A stretch of 64,000 nucleotides of DNA from CAYFZO01 sp965211995 (GCA_965211995.1 OZ243040.1:1-64000), one strand, 5' to 3'. Shown: positions 1-9,278, counted from the first letter of the stretch. Notes: generated by a model not told the origin, from the letters alone. Numbers and translations: made by a program.

Positions 1-206
1 TCGTCACCCCCGGCATCCGCCCCGTTGACAACGCCGACGATCAGAAGCGAACGGTCAACGTCGCGCAGGCGTTTGACAACGGCGCCGACTACATCGTCGT
101 AGGCCGTCCGATCCGCCGCGCCGGCGACCCGCGCGGTGCGGCGGCGGCGATTCAGAAAACTATTGCGAATCTGTGTGCGTCCGGCAGTGCGCACGCGGAG
201 GTATAA
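1..206 (+). CDS. pyrF: Orotidine 5'-phosphate decarboxylase, C-terminal part
   Basis: The window opens inside this gene, with the reading frame starting at base 3 and a TAA stop at 204-206. The 67 visible residues contain TPGIRP and GADYIVVGRPI, the C-terminal signatures of OMP decarboxylase, which converts OMP to UMP in the last step of pyrimidine synthesis. The Arg of GRPI contacts the substrate phosphate in this family. The catalytic Lys/Asp residues lie upstream of the window. No terminator is evident in the 84 bases that follow. Confidence 0.93.
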   Translation, partial: VTPGIRPVDNADDQKRTVNVAQAFDNGADYIVVGRPIRRAGDPRGAAAAIQKTIANLCASGSAHAEV

Positions 207-290
207 CCCGCCCGGTCATCTGATTCATAACGCCGGTTTCCGCTGTAATGCGGTTTCCGTGAAGCGCTTGCTTAAGGGCGATGCGTCGAG

Positions 291-980
291 TTAGGCCCCG
301 AACCACAATTTGCCCAGATGCGGCAGAAAACTAAGCGTGGTGAACGTCATGCTTACTATGAGTAAGGCCATCGTGAGGAGCAATTGATTGAACTTTTTGT
401 TGAATCTCTCATTCATGGCCATCAGGGATTTTAGAAATTCCTCCTTGGTTGCCATCCAGTCGTCCTTGGTCACCATGTTGGCGCGGATTTCCATCAACTC
501 CTCTTTGGTGGCGAGTTTGGCGATCTCCTCTTTGGTGGCGAGTTTGGCAATCTCCTCCTTGGTGGCGAGTGTGGCAATCTCCTCCTTGGTGGCAAGTTTG
601 GCGATCTCCTCTTTGGTGGCGAGTTTGGCAATCTCCTCTTTGGTGGCGAGTTTGGCAATCTCCTCCTTGGTGGCGAGTGTGGCAATCTCCTCCTTGGTGG
701 CAAGTTTGGCGATTTCCTCCTTGGTGGCAAGTTTGGCAATCTCCTCTTTGGTGGCAAGTGTGGCAATCTCCTCCTTGGTGGCAAGTGTGGCAATCTCCTC
801 CTTGGTGGCGAGTGTGGCGATTTCCCCTTTGGTCGCAAGTTGAGCATCGGCAATGGCAGAGCGAATTTGCTCCCCCATGATTTCGATGAGAACGCGCGCT
901 TGCTCGTCCGACAGACCGGTTGCTTCCAATTGATGCATTTGCTTGATGGCAGACAGTTCTGTTTGGGGCACATTTTTCAT
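291..980 (-). CDS. DUF1640-like membrane-anchored repeat protein
   Basis: This 229-residue protein starts at an ATG preceded by a good AAGGAG ribosome binding site. Residues 1-48 form a charged helical head with the motif LEATGLSDEQARVLIEIM, typical of DUF1640/CCDC90-like proteins. Next come 12 consecutive nine-residue units of type ATKEEIA[T/K]L and a thirteenth degenerate unit (ATKEELMEI). One hydrophobic segment near the C-terminus (about residues 199-221) is a likely membrane anchor. Nine-residue periodicity is not a classical heptad, so the stalk may be a hendecad-like or continuous helix. Function is unknown. A shorter relative with the same head, two repeat-like units and a C-terminal membrane helix lies at 55894-56190. 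The gene stands alone, downstream of pyrF and convergent with it. Confidence 0.8.
   Translation of the reverse strand: MKNVPQTELSAIKQMHQLEATGLSDEQARVLIEIMGEQIRSAIADAQLATKGEIATLATKEEIATLATKEEIATLATKEEIAKLATKEEIAKLATKEEIATLATKEEIAKLATKEEIAKLATKEEIAKLATKEEIATLATKEEIAKLATKEEIAKLATKEELMEIRANMVTKDDWMATKEEFLKSLMAMNERFNKKFNQLLLTMALLIVSMTFTTLSFLPHLGKLWFGA
514..837 (-). repeat. 12 tandem copies of a 27-bp coding repeat
   Basis: Twelve contiguous units of exactly 27 bp, without spacers, encode the nine-residue repeats of the DUF1640-like protein. Units differ at only a few positions: agtttggc against agtgtggc, gat against aat, ctcctc against ctcttt. Variants alternate in a way that suggests recent unit duplication. 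The array keeps several frames open on both strands, so other ORFs seen here are shadows. Confidence 0.95.
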
Positions 981-1229
981 TTTCAGGTCTCCTTTGTCAA
1001 TGAAAGAATTGCAGGAGCCGGCACATTAATGCCGGAAAGCAAGCGGCGGAGGCGAAACGGAATGAACGGTATGTTTTTGGGGGTTGAACGGTCGAAACGG
1101 CGATGGGCCGCGGTATTTTCGCCCGCCGTGTATATTGCAAAGCGGGGGTAAATCCGTAGCCGGCCTGCCGGCCGCCGCGTTCTGAACCCTCCGCGGCTTG
1201 CGCTAACGGGGACGGCGGGCGCCGATAAC

Positions 1230-4200
1230 TTACGCCTGATCTGCGGCGGTCGTGCGCCCCGGCAGATCCATCTGCAGCAGGCTCGGCAGCAGCACCAGCG
1301 TGAACAGCGTGCTGACGAGCAGGCCGCCGATGATCACCGCCGCGATGCCGCGATAGAGTTCGGAGCCTGCGCCGAGCGCGAGCAGCAGCGGCAACATGCC
1401 GGACAGGCTGGTCAGCGTACTCATCAGGATCGGGCGCAGCCGCAACCGCACCGCCTGGCGCACCGCACGCGTGCGTGGCGTGCCTTCGCGTTCCGCCGCG
1501 CGCGTCTGGTGCACCAGCAGGATCGCGTTGTTCACGACCAATCCGAGCAGGATCACGAAGCCGATCATGGTCAGCAGGTCCAGCGGCTGGAACGTGAACA
1601 GATTCAGAAGTTGCAGCAGCGCGATGCCGCCGACCGTCGCGAGCGGCAGACTGACGATTACGAGCAGGCTGTCGCGGAAGGAGCGGAACAGCACCGAGAT
1701 CAGCAGGTACAGGATCACGATCGCGAGCGTGAACGTGCCGACCATGTCCGACAGCGTGGCTTTCAGTTTATCCGCGCTGCCGGTGTAGGTGATCGCGGCG
1801 TCCGCGGGCAGTTGCTGATACAGCGCCGGCGCAATCTCCCGCTGCAGCACCGCCAGTGTTTTTTCGAGCGAGGTGTCCGGGGGCGCGATGACCTCAAGCG
1901 TGATCGTGCGGCGGCGGTCGAGACGGCGGATGCGGTCGGGGCCCGCGGCGCGGGCGATCGAGACCAGTTCGCCCAGCGGAAGCACCTGCGCATTGGGCGT
2001 CGCCAGCGGCACGGCCGCGAGTTCCTCCGGCGTGTTCCAGCCCTCGATGCGCGCGATGACGTCGAGCCGCCGGTCGCCGTTGAAGTAGTCGGTGACAAAC
2101 AGGCCTTCACCGGTTGCGCGGGTAATCAGGCCGACTTCCCGCCGCGTCCAGCCGGCTTCGGCGATGCGGTCCTCGACGGGCGTCAGCAACAGTTGCGGTT
2201 CGGCCAGTTCCAGGCCCGGGCGCGGCCTGACGCGGGCGCCGGGCAGTTTTTGCGCGATCAGGTTGTAGGCGGTGAAGCCCGCGCCGAGCAGGCTTTCGAT
2301 GTTGCGGCTTTGCAAGTTCATCTCGACGGTGCGCGTATTGCCCCGGCTGAACAAAGAGGCGCGCCGCGCGAACGCGAGAGTGTCGGGGAAATTCTGAAAC
2401 AGGCCGTTGATCAGCGGCACGAGTGCGCCGGCCTCGTCGGCGTGCTTCGCGCGCGCACCCATGAACGCGCCTCGCGGGAACGCAACGAAAAAGTATTGCT
2501 GGATCTGCGGCGTCGCTGCACCCGTCATGTGCGGCTTGAGTTTCGCCGCGATCACGTCACCCATCTCTTTCTCGATGGTCTCGGTGTTCATGCCGGGCGG
2601 CGGCAGCAGATAAGCGAAGATCAGGTTGCGGCTGCCCGCCGGCAGGTAATCGGCTTTCGGTATGAGCGAAAGGCTCAGCGCCGTCGGCACGATGAACAGC
2701 GCAGCGACCAGCAGGCGCCTGCGCTGTGGGTTGGCGGTGAGTCGCATCAGTTTGTCGGTCCAGCGCTCCCACACGGGCGTGAAGCGGTCCTCGACCGTCT
2801 CGCGCTTGAGCCATTCGTGGCTCAGCCCCGGGACGATGATCAATGCCGCGAACAGCGATGTCAGAATCGCCGCCGACAGGCCGACTGCGAGGTCTGCGAA
2901 CAGTTGCCCGGCCTCGCCCTCAAGCAGGAGGATCGGCAAAAAGATCGCGACCGTCGTCGCGGTCGAGGCGATCAGCGCGCCTTTGATCTGGCTGACCCCG
3001 GTGAGTGCGGCCGCGTACAGCGAGCGTCCGTCCGCGCGCAGCCGCAGGATGTTCTCGACCGCGATGATGGACGCGTCGAGTACCATCCCCACCGCAAGCG
3101 CGAGCGACGCGAGCGAGATTGTGTTCAGTGTGCGGCCGGTCAACTTGAGCGTGATCAGCGCGGCGAACAGCGAGATCGGGATGCTCACCGCGACGATCAG
3201 CGCCACCCGCAGCCGCCGCACGAACCACCACAAGACGGCGCCGGCGAGCAGCACGCCGATGCCGAGGCTGGTGAACAGCAAAGCGATCGCGTCCTCGATG
3301 TAAAGCGTCTCGTCGTACACCTGCTCGAGGCTCAGTCCGGCGCGCTGCAGCGGCCCTGTGCGGAGTTCGCGGGCGGCGGCCTGCAACTGCCGCATGATCT
3401 CGATGACGTTGACGCCCGTTTCGCGGGAGGCGTTGATCGCGATCGAGCGGTCGCCGTTGTTGATGACGAAAGATTTGCGGTCAGCCGTGCGCACCTCGAT
3501 GTCGGCGATGTCGCGCAACTTGACCGGTCGCCGGTCGCGCCACTCGAGCACCATCTCCGGAAGGCCGGCGATGTCGTAGCCGCCGAGGAAGCGCAAGTTG
3601 TAGGCGCGTTTGTGAATGTCTTTGGTGCCGCCCGAAGTATCCTCCTGGTTGCTGATGTGCGCGGCGACTTCGGGCAGCAGGATGCCGCGGCTCGCGGCCT
3701 TGTAGGGATCCACCGTGATGCGCACTTCCTGTTCGAGCGCGCCGTGCACTTCCGACTGCGACACGCCGTGGATGCGCTCAAAGCGCGTTTGCACGACTTC
3801 TTCGACCAGGTATTGGTAGTTGGCGATGTCGTTGTCGTTGCCGGGCAGCGGCTTGATGATGAACCAGGCGATCGGGCGGCTGCTCTCGCCGACGGTGCTC
3901 AGGGTCGGCTCGTCGGCGTCCACCGGGTAGGACGGTACGCGGTTCAGTCCGTTGAGCACTTCGATCAGCGCGCGTTCGAGGCTGAAACCGAGTTCGAAAG
4001 TCAAAGTCAGCGAGCCTTGTCCGCGCTGTGATTCGGACAACATCTGCGTAACACCGGGCAGACTCTTGAGGGCGTCTTCCTGCGGTTCGATGATCTCGGA
4101 TTCGACTTCTTCGGGCGTGGCGGCGCGCCAGGTCGTGGTGATCTTGATCTCGGCTTCCTGTACCTCGGGCGTGAGTTGGATCGGGAGTTTGCCGAGTGCG

Positions 4201-4280
4201 ATCGTGCCGAAGATCACGGCGAGCATCAGCACGACGTAACCCGCGATCGGGTTGTCCAGGATCGCCTGCGTCGCTTTCAT
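1230..4280 (-). CDS. RND-family efflux permease (HAE1/AcrB-like)
   Basis: At 1016 residues this has the usual length of a proton-driven RND inner-membrane pump. The first membrane helix is at residues 11-30. A large periplasmic loop follows, and then helices from about 330 including LASLALAVGMVLDASIIAV. The second half repeats the arrangement, with IGFVILLGLVVNNAILLV near the C-terminus. In AcrB the TM4 proton relay is an Asp-Asp pair; here one Asp (D402) is kept and the next residue is Ala, and the repeat-2 equivalent is Asn-Asn, as in several HAE1 subfamilies. The start codon overlaps the end of the upstream adaptor gene by four bases (ATGA), indicating translational coupling. No outer-membrane channel gene is present in the window. 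The substrate cannot be inferred. Confidence 0.95.
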   Translation of the reverse strand: MKATQAILDNPIAGYVVLMLAVIFGTIALGKLPIQLTPEVQEAEIKITTTWRAATPEEVESEIIEPQEDALKSLPGVTQMLSESQRGQGSLTLTFELGFSLERALIEVLNGLNRVPSYPVDADEPTLSTVGESSRPIAWFIIKPLPGNDNDIANYQYLVEEVVQTRFERIHGVSQSEVHGALEQEVRITVDPYKAASRGILLPEVAAHISNQEDTSGGTKDIHKRAYNLRFLGGYDIAGLPEMVLEWRDRRPVKLRDIADIEVRTADRKSFVINNGDRSIAINASRETGVNVIEIMRQLQAAARELRTGPLQRAGLSLEQVYDETLYIEDAIALLFTSLGIGVLLAGAVLWWFVRRLRVALIVAVSIPISLFAALITLKLTGRTLNTISLASLALAVGMVLDASIIAVENILRLRADGRSLYAAALTGVSQIKGALIASTATTVAIFLPILLLEGEAGQLFADLAVGLSAAILTSLFAALIIVPGLSHEWLKRETVEDRFTPVWERWTDKLMRLTANPQRRRLLVAALFIVPTALSLSLIPKADYLPAGSRNLIFAYLLPPPGMNTETIEKEMGDVIAAKLKPHMTGAATPQIQQYFFVAFPRGAFMGARAKHADEAGALVPLINGLFQNFPDTLAFARRASLFSRGNTRTVEMNLQSRNIESLLGAGFTAYNLIAQKLPGARVRPRPGLELAEPQLLLTPVEDRIAEAGWTRREVGLITRATGEGLFVTDYFNGDRRLDVIARIEGWNTPEELAAVPLATPNAQVLPLGELVSIARAAGPDRIRRLDRRRTITLEVIAPPDTSLEKTLAVLQREIAPALYQQLPADAAITYTGSADKLKATLSDMVGTFTLAIVILYLLISVLFRSFRDSLLVIVSLPLATVGGIALLQLLNLFTFQPLDLLTMIGFVILLGLVVNNAILLVHQTRAAEREGTPRTRAVRQAVRLRLRPILMSTLTSLSGMLPLLLALGAGSELYRGIAAVIIGGLLVSTLFTLVLLPSLLQMDLPGRTTAADQA

Positions 4281-5386
4281 TGCCCGCTGCCGGCGGGCGG
4301 CGCAAAGCGCACCGGCGAGCCGTGGCGCAGACGCTCGCCGCCGCGCACCACGACCTTGTCGCCCGCCTCGAGCGCGCCGCTGATCTCGATCAATCCGCCG
4401 CGGGTGGACAAGCCGGGTTTGACCCGCACGCGCGACGCCGTCATGTCGTCTTCGACGCGGAACACGCTGATGCCGTCATGGCGGATCACCAGCGCGTCCT
4501 CGGGGATCAGCAGGCTGTTGCGCGGCACGGCGGCGGGCACCCGCACCCGCACCGGCAAGCCCGGTTGTCCGATCAGATTGCGCGGCGCCGAGTTTTGCGG
4601 CAGCAGGCGCAGTTCGAACAGCCGCGACGTTTTGTCGCCGACCGGGACGATGGTGCGCAGTTCGGTTTCGTGGGAGCGGCCCCCGATTTCGACTTCGATG
4701 CGGTCGCCGATGCTGATGTACGGCAACACCTCGGCGGAGACGTGTGTTTCGACCTCGAGCAAGTCGGTGTCAACCAACTCGACGATCGCGTCGCCCGCGG
4801 ACACCCACTCGCCGATCTCGGCGTGCACCGTGCTGACTACGCCGGCGAAAGGCGCGGAGATCCGCATGCGCCGTATTTTCTCCTCGGTCTGCGCGGCGCG
4901 CGCCTGCGCCGCGGCGAGTTCGCTGCGCGCGACGCCGAGGTCGGACTGGGTTTCTTCGAGCAGGCTGATCGCGGCGTTGTTGTTCTCGGCGAGTTTGCCG
5001 AGACGCGTAACCTCGTTTTCGAGAAATTTGATGCGCGCGCGCCGGCTTTGCGCGTCGGCCTGGTTCTCGAGGAGCACTTGCTGCAGCAGCGTGTCGTCGA
5101 GGCGCGCGATGATCCGGTCTTTTGCAAAGCGCGTGCCGATGTGCGCGAGATCGGTCACACGCCCGTCGGTCTCCGCCGACAGTACCGCCTCGTAACGGCT
5201 GATCAGGGTGCCGCTGAATTGAAGTTTGACCTGAATTTCATCGCGGACGACCTCGGCGGTGACTACCGGCGCCGCCGGCTGTGCGGGTGGCTGCGCCGGT
5301 AGCGTGCCCGCGCAGATGAGGCAGGCGCTTGCCGCCGCGAGGCGCAATCCCCGGCGCACGCCGGTTGAGTCATTGCAATCAAGCAT
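4277..5386 (-). CDS. RND periplasmic adaptor (membrane fusion protein)
   Basis: This 369-residue HlyD/AcrA-type adaptor would link the RND permease encoded immediately downstream to an outer-membrane channel. A hydrophobic N-terminal segment (about residues 13-31) is a signal peptide. The first half-lipoyl piece contains LSAETDGRV. An alpha-helical hairpin spans about residues 95-170 (KFLENEVTRLGKLAENN, ARSELAAAQARAAQ). The second lipoyl half reads RISAPFAGVV, and beta-barrel and membrane-proximal domains follow. The stop overlaps the permease start by four bases, so the two genes form an operon. Confidence 0.93.
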   Translation of the reverse strand: MLDCNDSTGVRRGLRLAAASACLICAGTLPAQPPAQPAAPVVTAEVVRDEIQVKLQFSGTLISRYEAVLSAETDGRVTDLAHIGTRFAKDRIIARLDDTLLQQVLLENQADAQSRRARIKFLENEVTRLGKLAENNNAAISLLEETQSDLGVARSELAAAQARAAQTEEKIRRMRISAPFAGVVSTVHAEIGEWVSAGDAIVELVDTDLLEVETHVSAEVLPYISIGDRIEVEIGGRSHETELRTIVPVGDKTSRLFELRLLPQNSAPRNLIGQPGLPVRVRVPAAVPRNSLLIPEDALVIRHDGISVFRVEDDMTASRVRVKPGLSTRGGLIEISGALEAGDKVVVRGGERLRHGSPVRFAPPAGSGQ

Positions 5387-5613
5387 TGCCGGTCAGCGTG
5401 GTGTCGCATCCTCTTGGGTAAGATTGATCCCGCATCAGCGCCCTGCTGCAAAAGTATCGCGTATCACTTATGCCGGTTCGACCGTTTCCGTACCCGTTTA
5501 TTTTCACGGATTAGGCTTGCGAGTGCAAACAACGGTTGCAATCTGGTATGGTTTAATTACAAGGCGCGCCGCGAGTATGAGCGCGTCGCACTACAAGCAT
5601 CAGCACGAACACG

Positions 5614-6498
5614 ATGAGACTGGTTACCTGCCGTTACCGGGATAAAGTTTGCCTCGGCACGCTCGACGGAGAACGTGTGACGTCGCCGGCGCTCGCGCCC
5701 GGCTGGGACGGTCGCTTCCCGGACATGCTGTCCTTGATCGCCGCCGGCGCCGCCGGTTTGCGTGCGTTTGCGGCTGTTGCCGCCGCCGGTGACGGTATGG
5801 CGGTTGCGCGCGCCGACGTCGAGTTGATGGCGCCGATCCCGCGGCCGCGTCAGAACGTGATCTGCATGGGCTGGAATTATTCCGATCACGTGCAGGAGAC
5901 GAAAAAGACCGCGGTCACCGGCGACCGGCCGCAATATCCGATCATGTTCACCAAGGCGGCGTCTTGCGTGACGGGGCCGTTTGACGACGTGCCGCACGAC
6001 CCCGAGATCTCCGACAAGATGGACTGGGAAGTCGAGTTGGGCGTTGTGATCGGGCGTGCGGGGCATAAGGTCGCGCCCGAGGACGCGCTCGATCACGTGT
6101 TCGGCTACGTGGTGATCAACGACATCACCGCGCGCGAGATGCAAAAGCGCCACAAGCAGTTTTATCTCGCCAAGAGCCTGCCGCGCGCGTGTCCGATGGG
6201 GCCCGCGATCGTCACCGCCGATGAGATTCCCGACCCGCAGGCGCTGCGCCTGAAATGCCGCGTCAACGGCGAGGTGAAGCAGGACGCCTCGACCGCCGCG
6301 CAGATCTTTGACGTCGCGACGGTGATCTCCTGCCTGTCGAGAAGCCCCGGATTGGAAGCCGGCGACGTTATCGCGACCGGCACGCCGAGCGGCGTCGGTT
6401 ATGCGCGCACGCCGCCGGAGTATCTGCACCCCGGCGACGTGGTCGAGTGCGAGATCGAAAAAATCGGACGGATCGAGAACAAGATTGTTGCAGTTTGA
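5614..6498 (+). CDS. Fumarylacetoacetate hydrolase family protein
   Basis: The 294-residue protein has an N-terminal extension (1-70) and a FAH catalytic core from about residue 75 (NVICMGWNYSDH). Core signatures include DWEVELGVVIG, with acidic metal ligands, then GYVVINDITARE and the closing GDVIATGTPSGVG. Family members hydrolyse or isomerise C-C bonds in acylpyruvates and in aromatic-degradation intermediates such as 2-hydroxyhepta-2,4-diene-1,7-dioate. The loop reading QFYLAKSLPRACPMGP is close to the usual QFYLGKSLDGTCPMGP. Neighbouring genes do not indicate a pathway, so the substrate is undetermined. The gene is divergent from the RND adaptor, with about 230 bases between them. Confidence 0.9.
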   Translation: MRLVTCRYRDKVCLGTLDGERVTSPALAPGWDGRFPDMLSLIAAGAAGLRAFAAVAAAGDGMAVARADVELMAPIPRPRQNVICMGWNYSDHVQETKKTAVTGDRPQYPIMFTKAASCVTGPFDDVPHDPEISDKMDWEVELGVVIGRAGHKVAPEDALDHVFGYVVINDITAREMQKRHKQFYLAKSLPRACPMGPAIVTADEIPDPQALRLKCRVNGEVKQDASTAAQIFDVATVISCLSRSPGLEAGDVIATGTPSGVGYARTPPEYLHPGDVVECEIEKIGRIENKIVAV

Positions 6499-6605
6499 AT
6501 CTTAGGTTATTTTGATTCTATGCACTTTGTGGTTTTCTTTTCGGAAAATAAGCTAGGCCATCTCAATGTGTTTTTGTCGCCTAATCCTTTTTCCGAGTAG
6601 CCCCC

Positions 6606-6961
6606 TTAAATCGACAACCGCTCAAATTCTAGAAACACTTCAGAAAATTTTTCATAGTTTGTTCCCCAATAAATCATTGCGCAAGACATTGGGACACCTT
6701 TGCTTCTACTATTTCCATTTTCCAAGAACTTAAGGCGGGTGTCATAAAGAAAGCATATAACAGAAGCCATTCCCCAAACATATTTTTCCAATGACTTGTG
6801 TTAGTTGCTACCGGCACTAACGCTAATACTTCAGAATGGAAATGTTTATGTGCATGTGTACATTTATACAAACAGTGTTTTATTGTTGTCTTTCTCTTTC
6901 GATCCGCGCCATAAGGGGGATTAACATAAATAGTTTTAAAATCCCAATTTTCAGATAGTCC
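6606..6961 (-). pseudogene. DNA methyltransferase, C-terminal fragment with frameshift
   Basis: This AT-rich stretch, read on the minus strand, encodes NWDFKTIYVNPPYGADRK and then LALVPVATNTSHWK. It continues in another frame as VWGMASVICFLYDTRLKFL, then SCAMIYWG and a TAA stop. NPPYG is the catalytic motif IV of N6-adenine or related amino-methyltransferases, and the following pattern resembles phage or restriction-associated Dam-like enzymes. The two frames join across an AAAAA run near 6788-6795, so one base has been gained or lost. The N-terminal half, with the SAM-binding motif, is missing. It is replaced exactly at about 6962 by IS3-type sequence. The gene is certainly non-functional; family assignment is by pattern recognition. 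Confidence 0.65.
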
Positions 6962-7291
6962 ATGTGGCGGCGCGGCAAAGTCGAGGGATTGCTGCTGTAC
7001 TCTGACCGCGGCAATCAATAGGCCTCGCACGACTATCGGCGTTTGCTTGAGTCCAACGGCATCACCTGCTTGATGTCGCGCCGCGGCAACTGCCACGACA
7101 ATGCGGTGATGGAGAGTTTCTTCGCCACCCTGAAGCGGCAACTGGTACACCCCGAGCGCTATGCGACCCACGAGCAGGCAAGGACTTCGGTGTTCGAGTA
7201 TATCGAGGTCTTTTATAATCAGCAGCGTCGGCATTCCGTTGTCAATTACACGTCGCCCGTCGTGTATGAACAGCAGGAGGCTTCAGTCTAA
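6962..7291 (+). mobile_element. IS3-family transposase (OrfB) C-terminal remnant
   Basis: The frame from 6962 reads MWRRGKVEGLLLYSDRGNQ, then an in-frame TAG at 7019-7021 where the family has Tyr. It continues with ASHDYRRLLESNGITC, SRRGNCHDNAVMESFF and FYNQQRRHSVVNYTSP. These are the second Asp (SDRG) and the Glu region (NAVMESFF) of the rve/DDE integrase core of IS3-group transposases. The N-terminal two thirds, OrfA and terminal inverted repeats are not visible. This is a dead fragment. It abuts the methyltransferase remnant, so it probably marks the insertion or deletion that truncated it. Confidence 0.85.
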
Positions 7292-7419
7292 ACCGGTATC
7301 CGTTAAAACGAGGGAAGGCCACTTATATCAGGTCGTGTTAAAGTTGCTTCGTGAGAAGCCCATTTAACGACTTAACTTCCTATGCCCCTAAACTTCACAT
7401 TGAGTCCAAGCAAATAAAA

Positions 7420-8166
7420 ATGGCAACATCAAAAGAAATAGATATATTCCACAAGGATATCTTGTACAAAGTTGGGAAAAAGCGAAGTTGCTTAAGAAGC
7501 AAGAAAGAAAAACATGTTACTGGATTCTTAGCAAGAGAAGGAAGTCAATATAAGAATAATCGTGAGCTAATGGTCGTAGGTCGTGCAGTAAACGGATGGG
7601 GGGAAGGTATTTGCACAGATAACTTGGTTGAGGAGTCAGAAAACTATGCAAAAGAAGTCAATAATTTTAAACCTATAATTGGAAACAAAGATTGTCCTAT
7701 GTCATGGGTAGAAGAATCTTTCCATTACAGTGCCCAATCTTCTGCATTCTGGCGCACTATCCGTAAGATTGTTGGCAAATTAGGTCTGGAAAATGACGAG
7801 GAAAAGTGGTCTTCATATCTTGTCTGGTCGAATCTCTACAAGGTTGCCCCCGCAGAAGGCGGAAACCCAAGTGACAAACTCTGCGATATTCAACTCGAGG
7901 GATGCCGTTCCCTTTTTAAGACAGAATTATCTATTTACGCCCCCAAGAGATTGTTGCTATTGACAGGGCTCTGCTGGGCTAAACCCTTCTTGGAATATAT
8001 CCAATTTAAGTGGAAATCAGATGACAAAAACCACGTTGAGTGCTATGGCCAATATAAGACATCAAAGGCTACGGCAAAAGTCGTAGTATCTTGCCACCCT
8101 CAGGGAAAAAACGAAGAAGAATGGGTTGAGGCAGTCTTGGGCGCATTTCAAAAGATAGCCACATAA
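7420..8166 (+). CDS. Unknown protein, possibly of uracil-DNA glycosylase-like fold
   Basis: I do not recognise this AT-rich, 248-residue protein (ATG at 7420; an in-frame GTG at 7351 would add 23 residues; neither has a clear ribosome binding site). Three stretches recall the layout of the uracil-DNA glycosylase superfamily. They are ELMVVGRAVNGWGEG early on, PKRLLLLTGLCWAKPF in the middle and VVVSCHPQGKNEE near the end, the last at the place of the HPS-type motif. This is inference from motif order only. Base composition and the transposase and methyltransferase debris next door suggest horizontal acquisition. The gene has no operon partner, since fpr downstream is convergent. Confidence 0.6.
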   Translation: MATSKEIDIFHKDILYKVGKKRSCLRSKKEKHVTGFLAREGSQYKNNRELMVVGRAVNGWGEGICTDNLVEESENYAKEVNNFKPIIGNKDCPMSWVEESFHYSAQSSAFWRTIRKIVGKLGLENDEEKWSSYLVWSNLYKVAPAEGGNPSDKLCDIQLEGCRSLFKTELSIYAPKRLLLLTGLCWAKPFLEYIQFKWKSDDKNHVECYGQYKTSKATAKVVVSCHPQGKNEEEWVEAVLGAFQKIAT

Positions 8167-8324
8167 TTATATGCAAGCAGTACAGGGATTATCCACACAC
8201 GATTATTTGCACTTTATTGCCATCGGCCGGTGCGTAGCTCAGGTTTGCCCCTGCCTCGACACGGGAACGCGATAACGCCTCAGCAACTGACACCGGGGGT
8301 GAGGCGAATTACGCGTATTCATCC

Positions 8325-9071
8325 CTACCAATACCGCTCCACCGTAATATGCCCCGGGGTGCGGCGGCGGTTTTTCTTGAGCCCCTTTGCTTCAAGCACG
8401 GCGGTCGAGTCTTTCACCATGTCCGGGTTGCCGCAGACCATCACCTGGGAGTCGTCGTCGAACGGCATGGCGCCGCGTTGCTCGAGCGAGCCGTCTTCAA
8501 TCGCGGCGGGAATCCTGCCGTGTACGGCGAAGTCGGTTTGTTCGCGGCTGACGAACGGGATCATCGCGAAGCGGTCGGCGTGTTTTTTCTCGATGCGCTG
8601 AAGGGTGTCGCGGTAGGACAATTCTTTGGCGCGGCGCACGGCGTGGACCAGCACGACGCGCTCAAAGCGCTGCCACGGCCCGCCGGTTTTGAGAATTGAA
8701 AGGAACGGGCCGAGCGCGGTGCCGGTTGCGAGCAGCCACAGGTATTTGCCTGCGGGCACTTCGTCAAGCACCAAAAAGCCCGAGCCTTTATTGGCAACCC
8801 ACACTTTGCCTCCGCTTTTGAGCGCGGCGAGTCGCGGCGACAGCGGGCCTGCGGGAACGATCGACGAGTAGAACTCCAGCATCCGCTCGTGCGGCGCGTT
8901 CACGAAAGAATACGGCCGCGCGACGCGTTCGCCGTCAACGTCGAGCGCGAGTTTTCCGAACTGACCCGCCATGAACGGCACGGTTTCCGCCTCCACGCGC
9001 AGCGAGTAGAGGTGCTCGGTCCAGTGTCTGTTGTCGACGATGCGGCCCTCGACGAAGTTTGATTCGAACAT
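8325..9071 (-). CDS. fpr: Ferredoxin--NADP reductase
   Basis: The 248-residue flavoenzyme exchanges electrons between NADPH and ferredoxin or flavodoxin. I chose the ATG at 9069-9071 (MFESNFVEGRIVDNRHW) because it gives the usual Fpr length. An upstream in-frame start would add 20 unsupported residues. RPYSFVNAP is the FAD-binding motif and LATGTALGPFLSIL is the NADP-binding glycine motif. The C-terminus VERYW has the terminal aromatic residue that stacks on the flavin. The gene is divergent from the soeABC-like operon, with a 207-base shared upstream region. Confidence 0.95.
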   Translation of the reverse strand: MFESNFVEGRIVDNRHWTEHLYSLRVEAETVPFMAGQFGKLALDVDGERVARPYSFVNAPHERMLEFYSSIVPAGPLSPRLAALKSGGKVWVANKGSGFLVLDEVPAGKYLWLLATGTALGPFLSILKTGGPWQRFERVVLVHAVRRAKELSYRDTLQRIEKKHADRFAMIPFVSREQTDFAVHGRIPAAIEDGSLEQRGAMPFDDDSQVMVCGNPDMVKDSTAVLEAKGLKKNRRRTPGHITVERYW

Positions 9072-9278
9072 AACGGGTAAGCGGACTCGACGGATGCGGC
9101 CAATATGCAAGTGTGCCGTGCCGTGCGGCATCGTGCAAGGAAAGTTCCCGCATTATAACTAAAGATTTATTGACCGGCGCGGCCAATTCCTTTATAGATT
9201 CACATATTAGATTCATAACCGCTTAGCAGATTGAGTCGCGGCGCTTGAATCCCCCTTTATGGAGCATGGTTGCAGAGC

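Noticed and set aside
388..973. Several long ORFs on both strands through the 27-bp repeat region, and a possible CRISPR array
   Set aside because: The 27-bp units are contiguous with no spacers and all encode the minus-strand repeat protein. The other frames are open only because the unit contains no stops in them.
1509..4031. An 840-codon plus-strand ORF opposite the RND permease
   Set aside because: It is antisense to a clearly conserved permease; its Arg/Asp/Gln-rich content is typical of GC-rich shadow frames.
8225..8320. tRNA-like start (gtgcgtagctcag) near fpr
   Set aside because: No matching acceptor, anticodon and T arms could be folded downstream.
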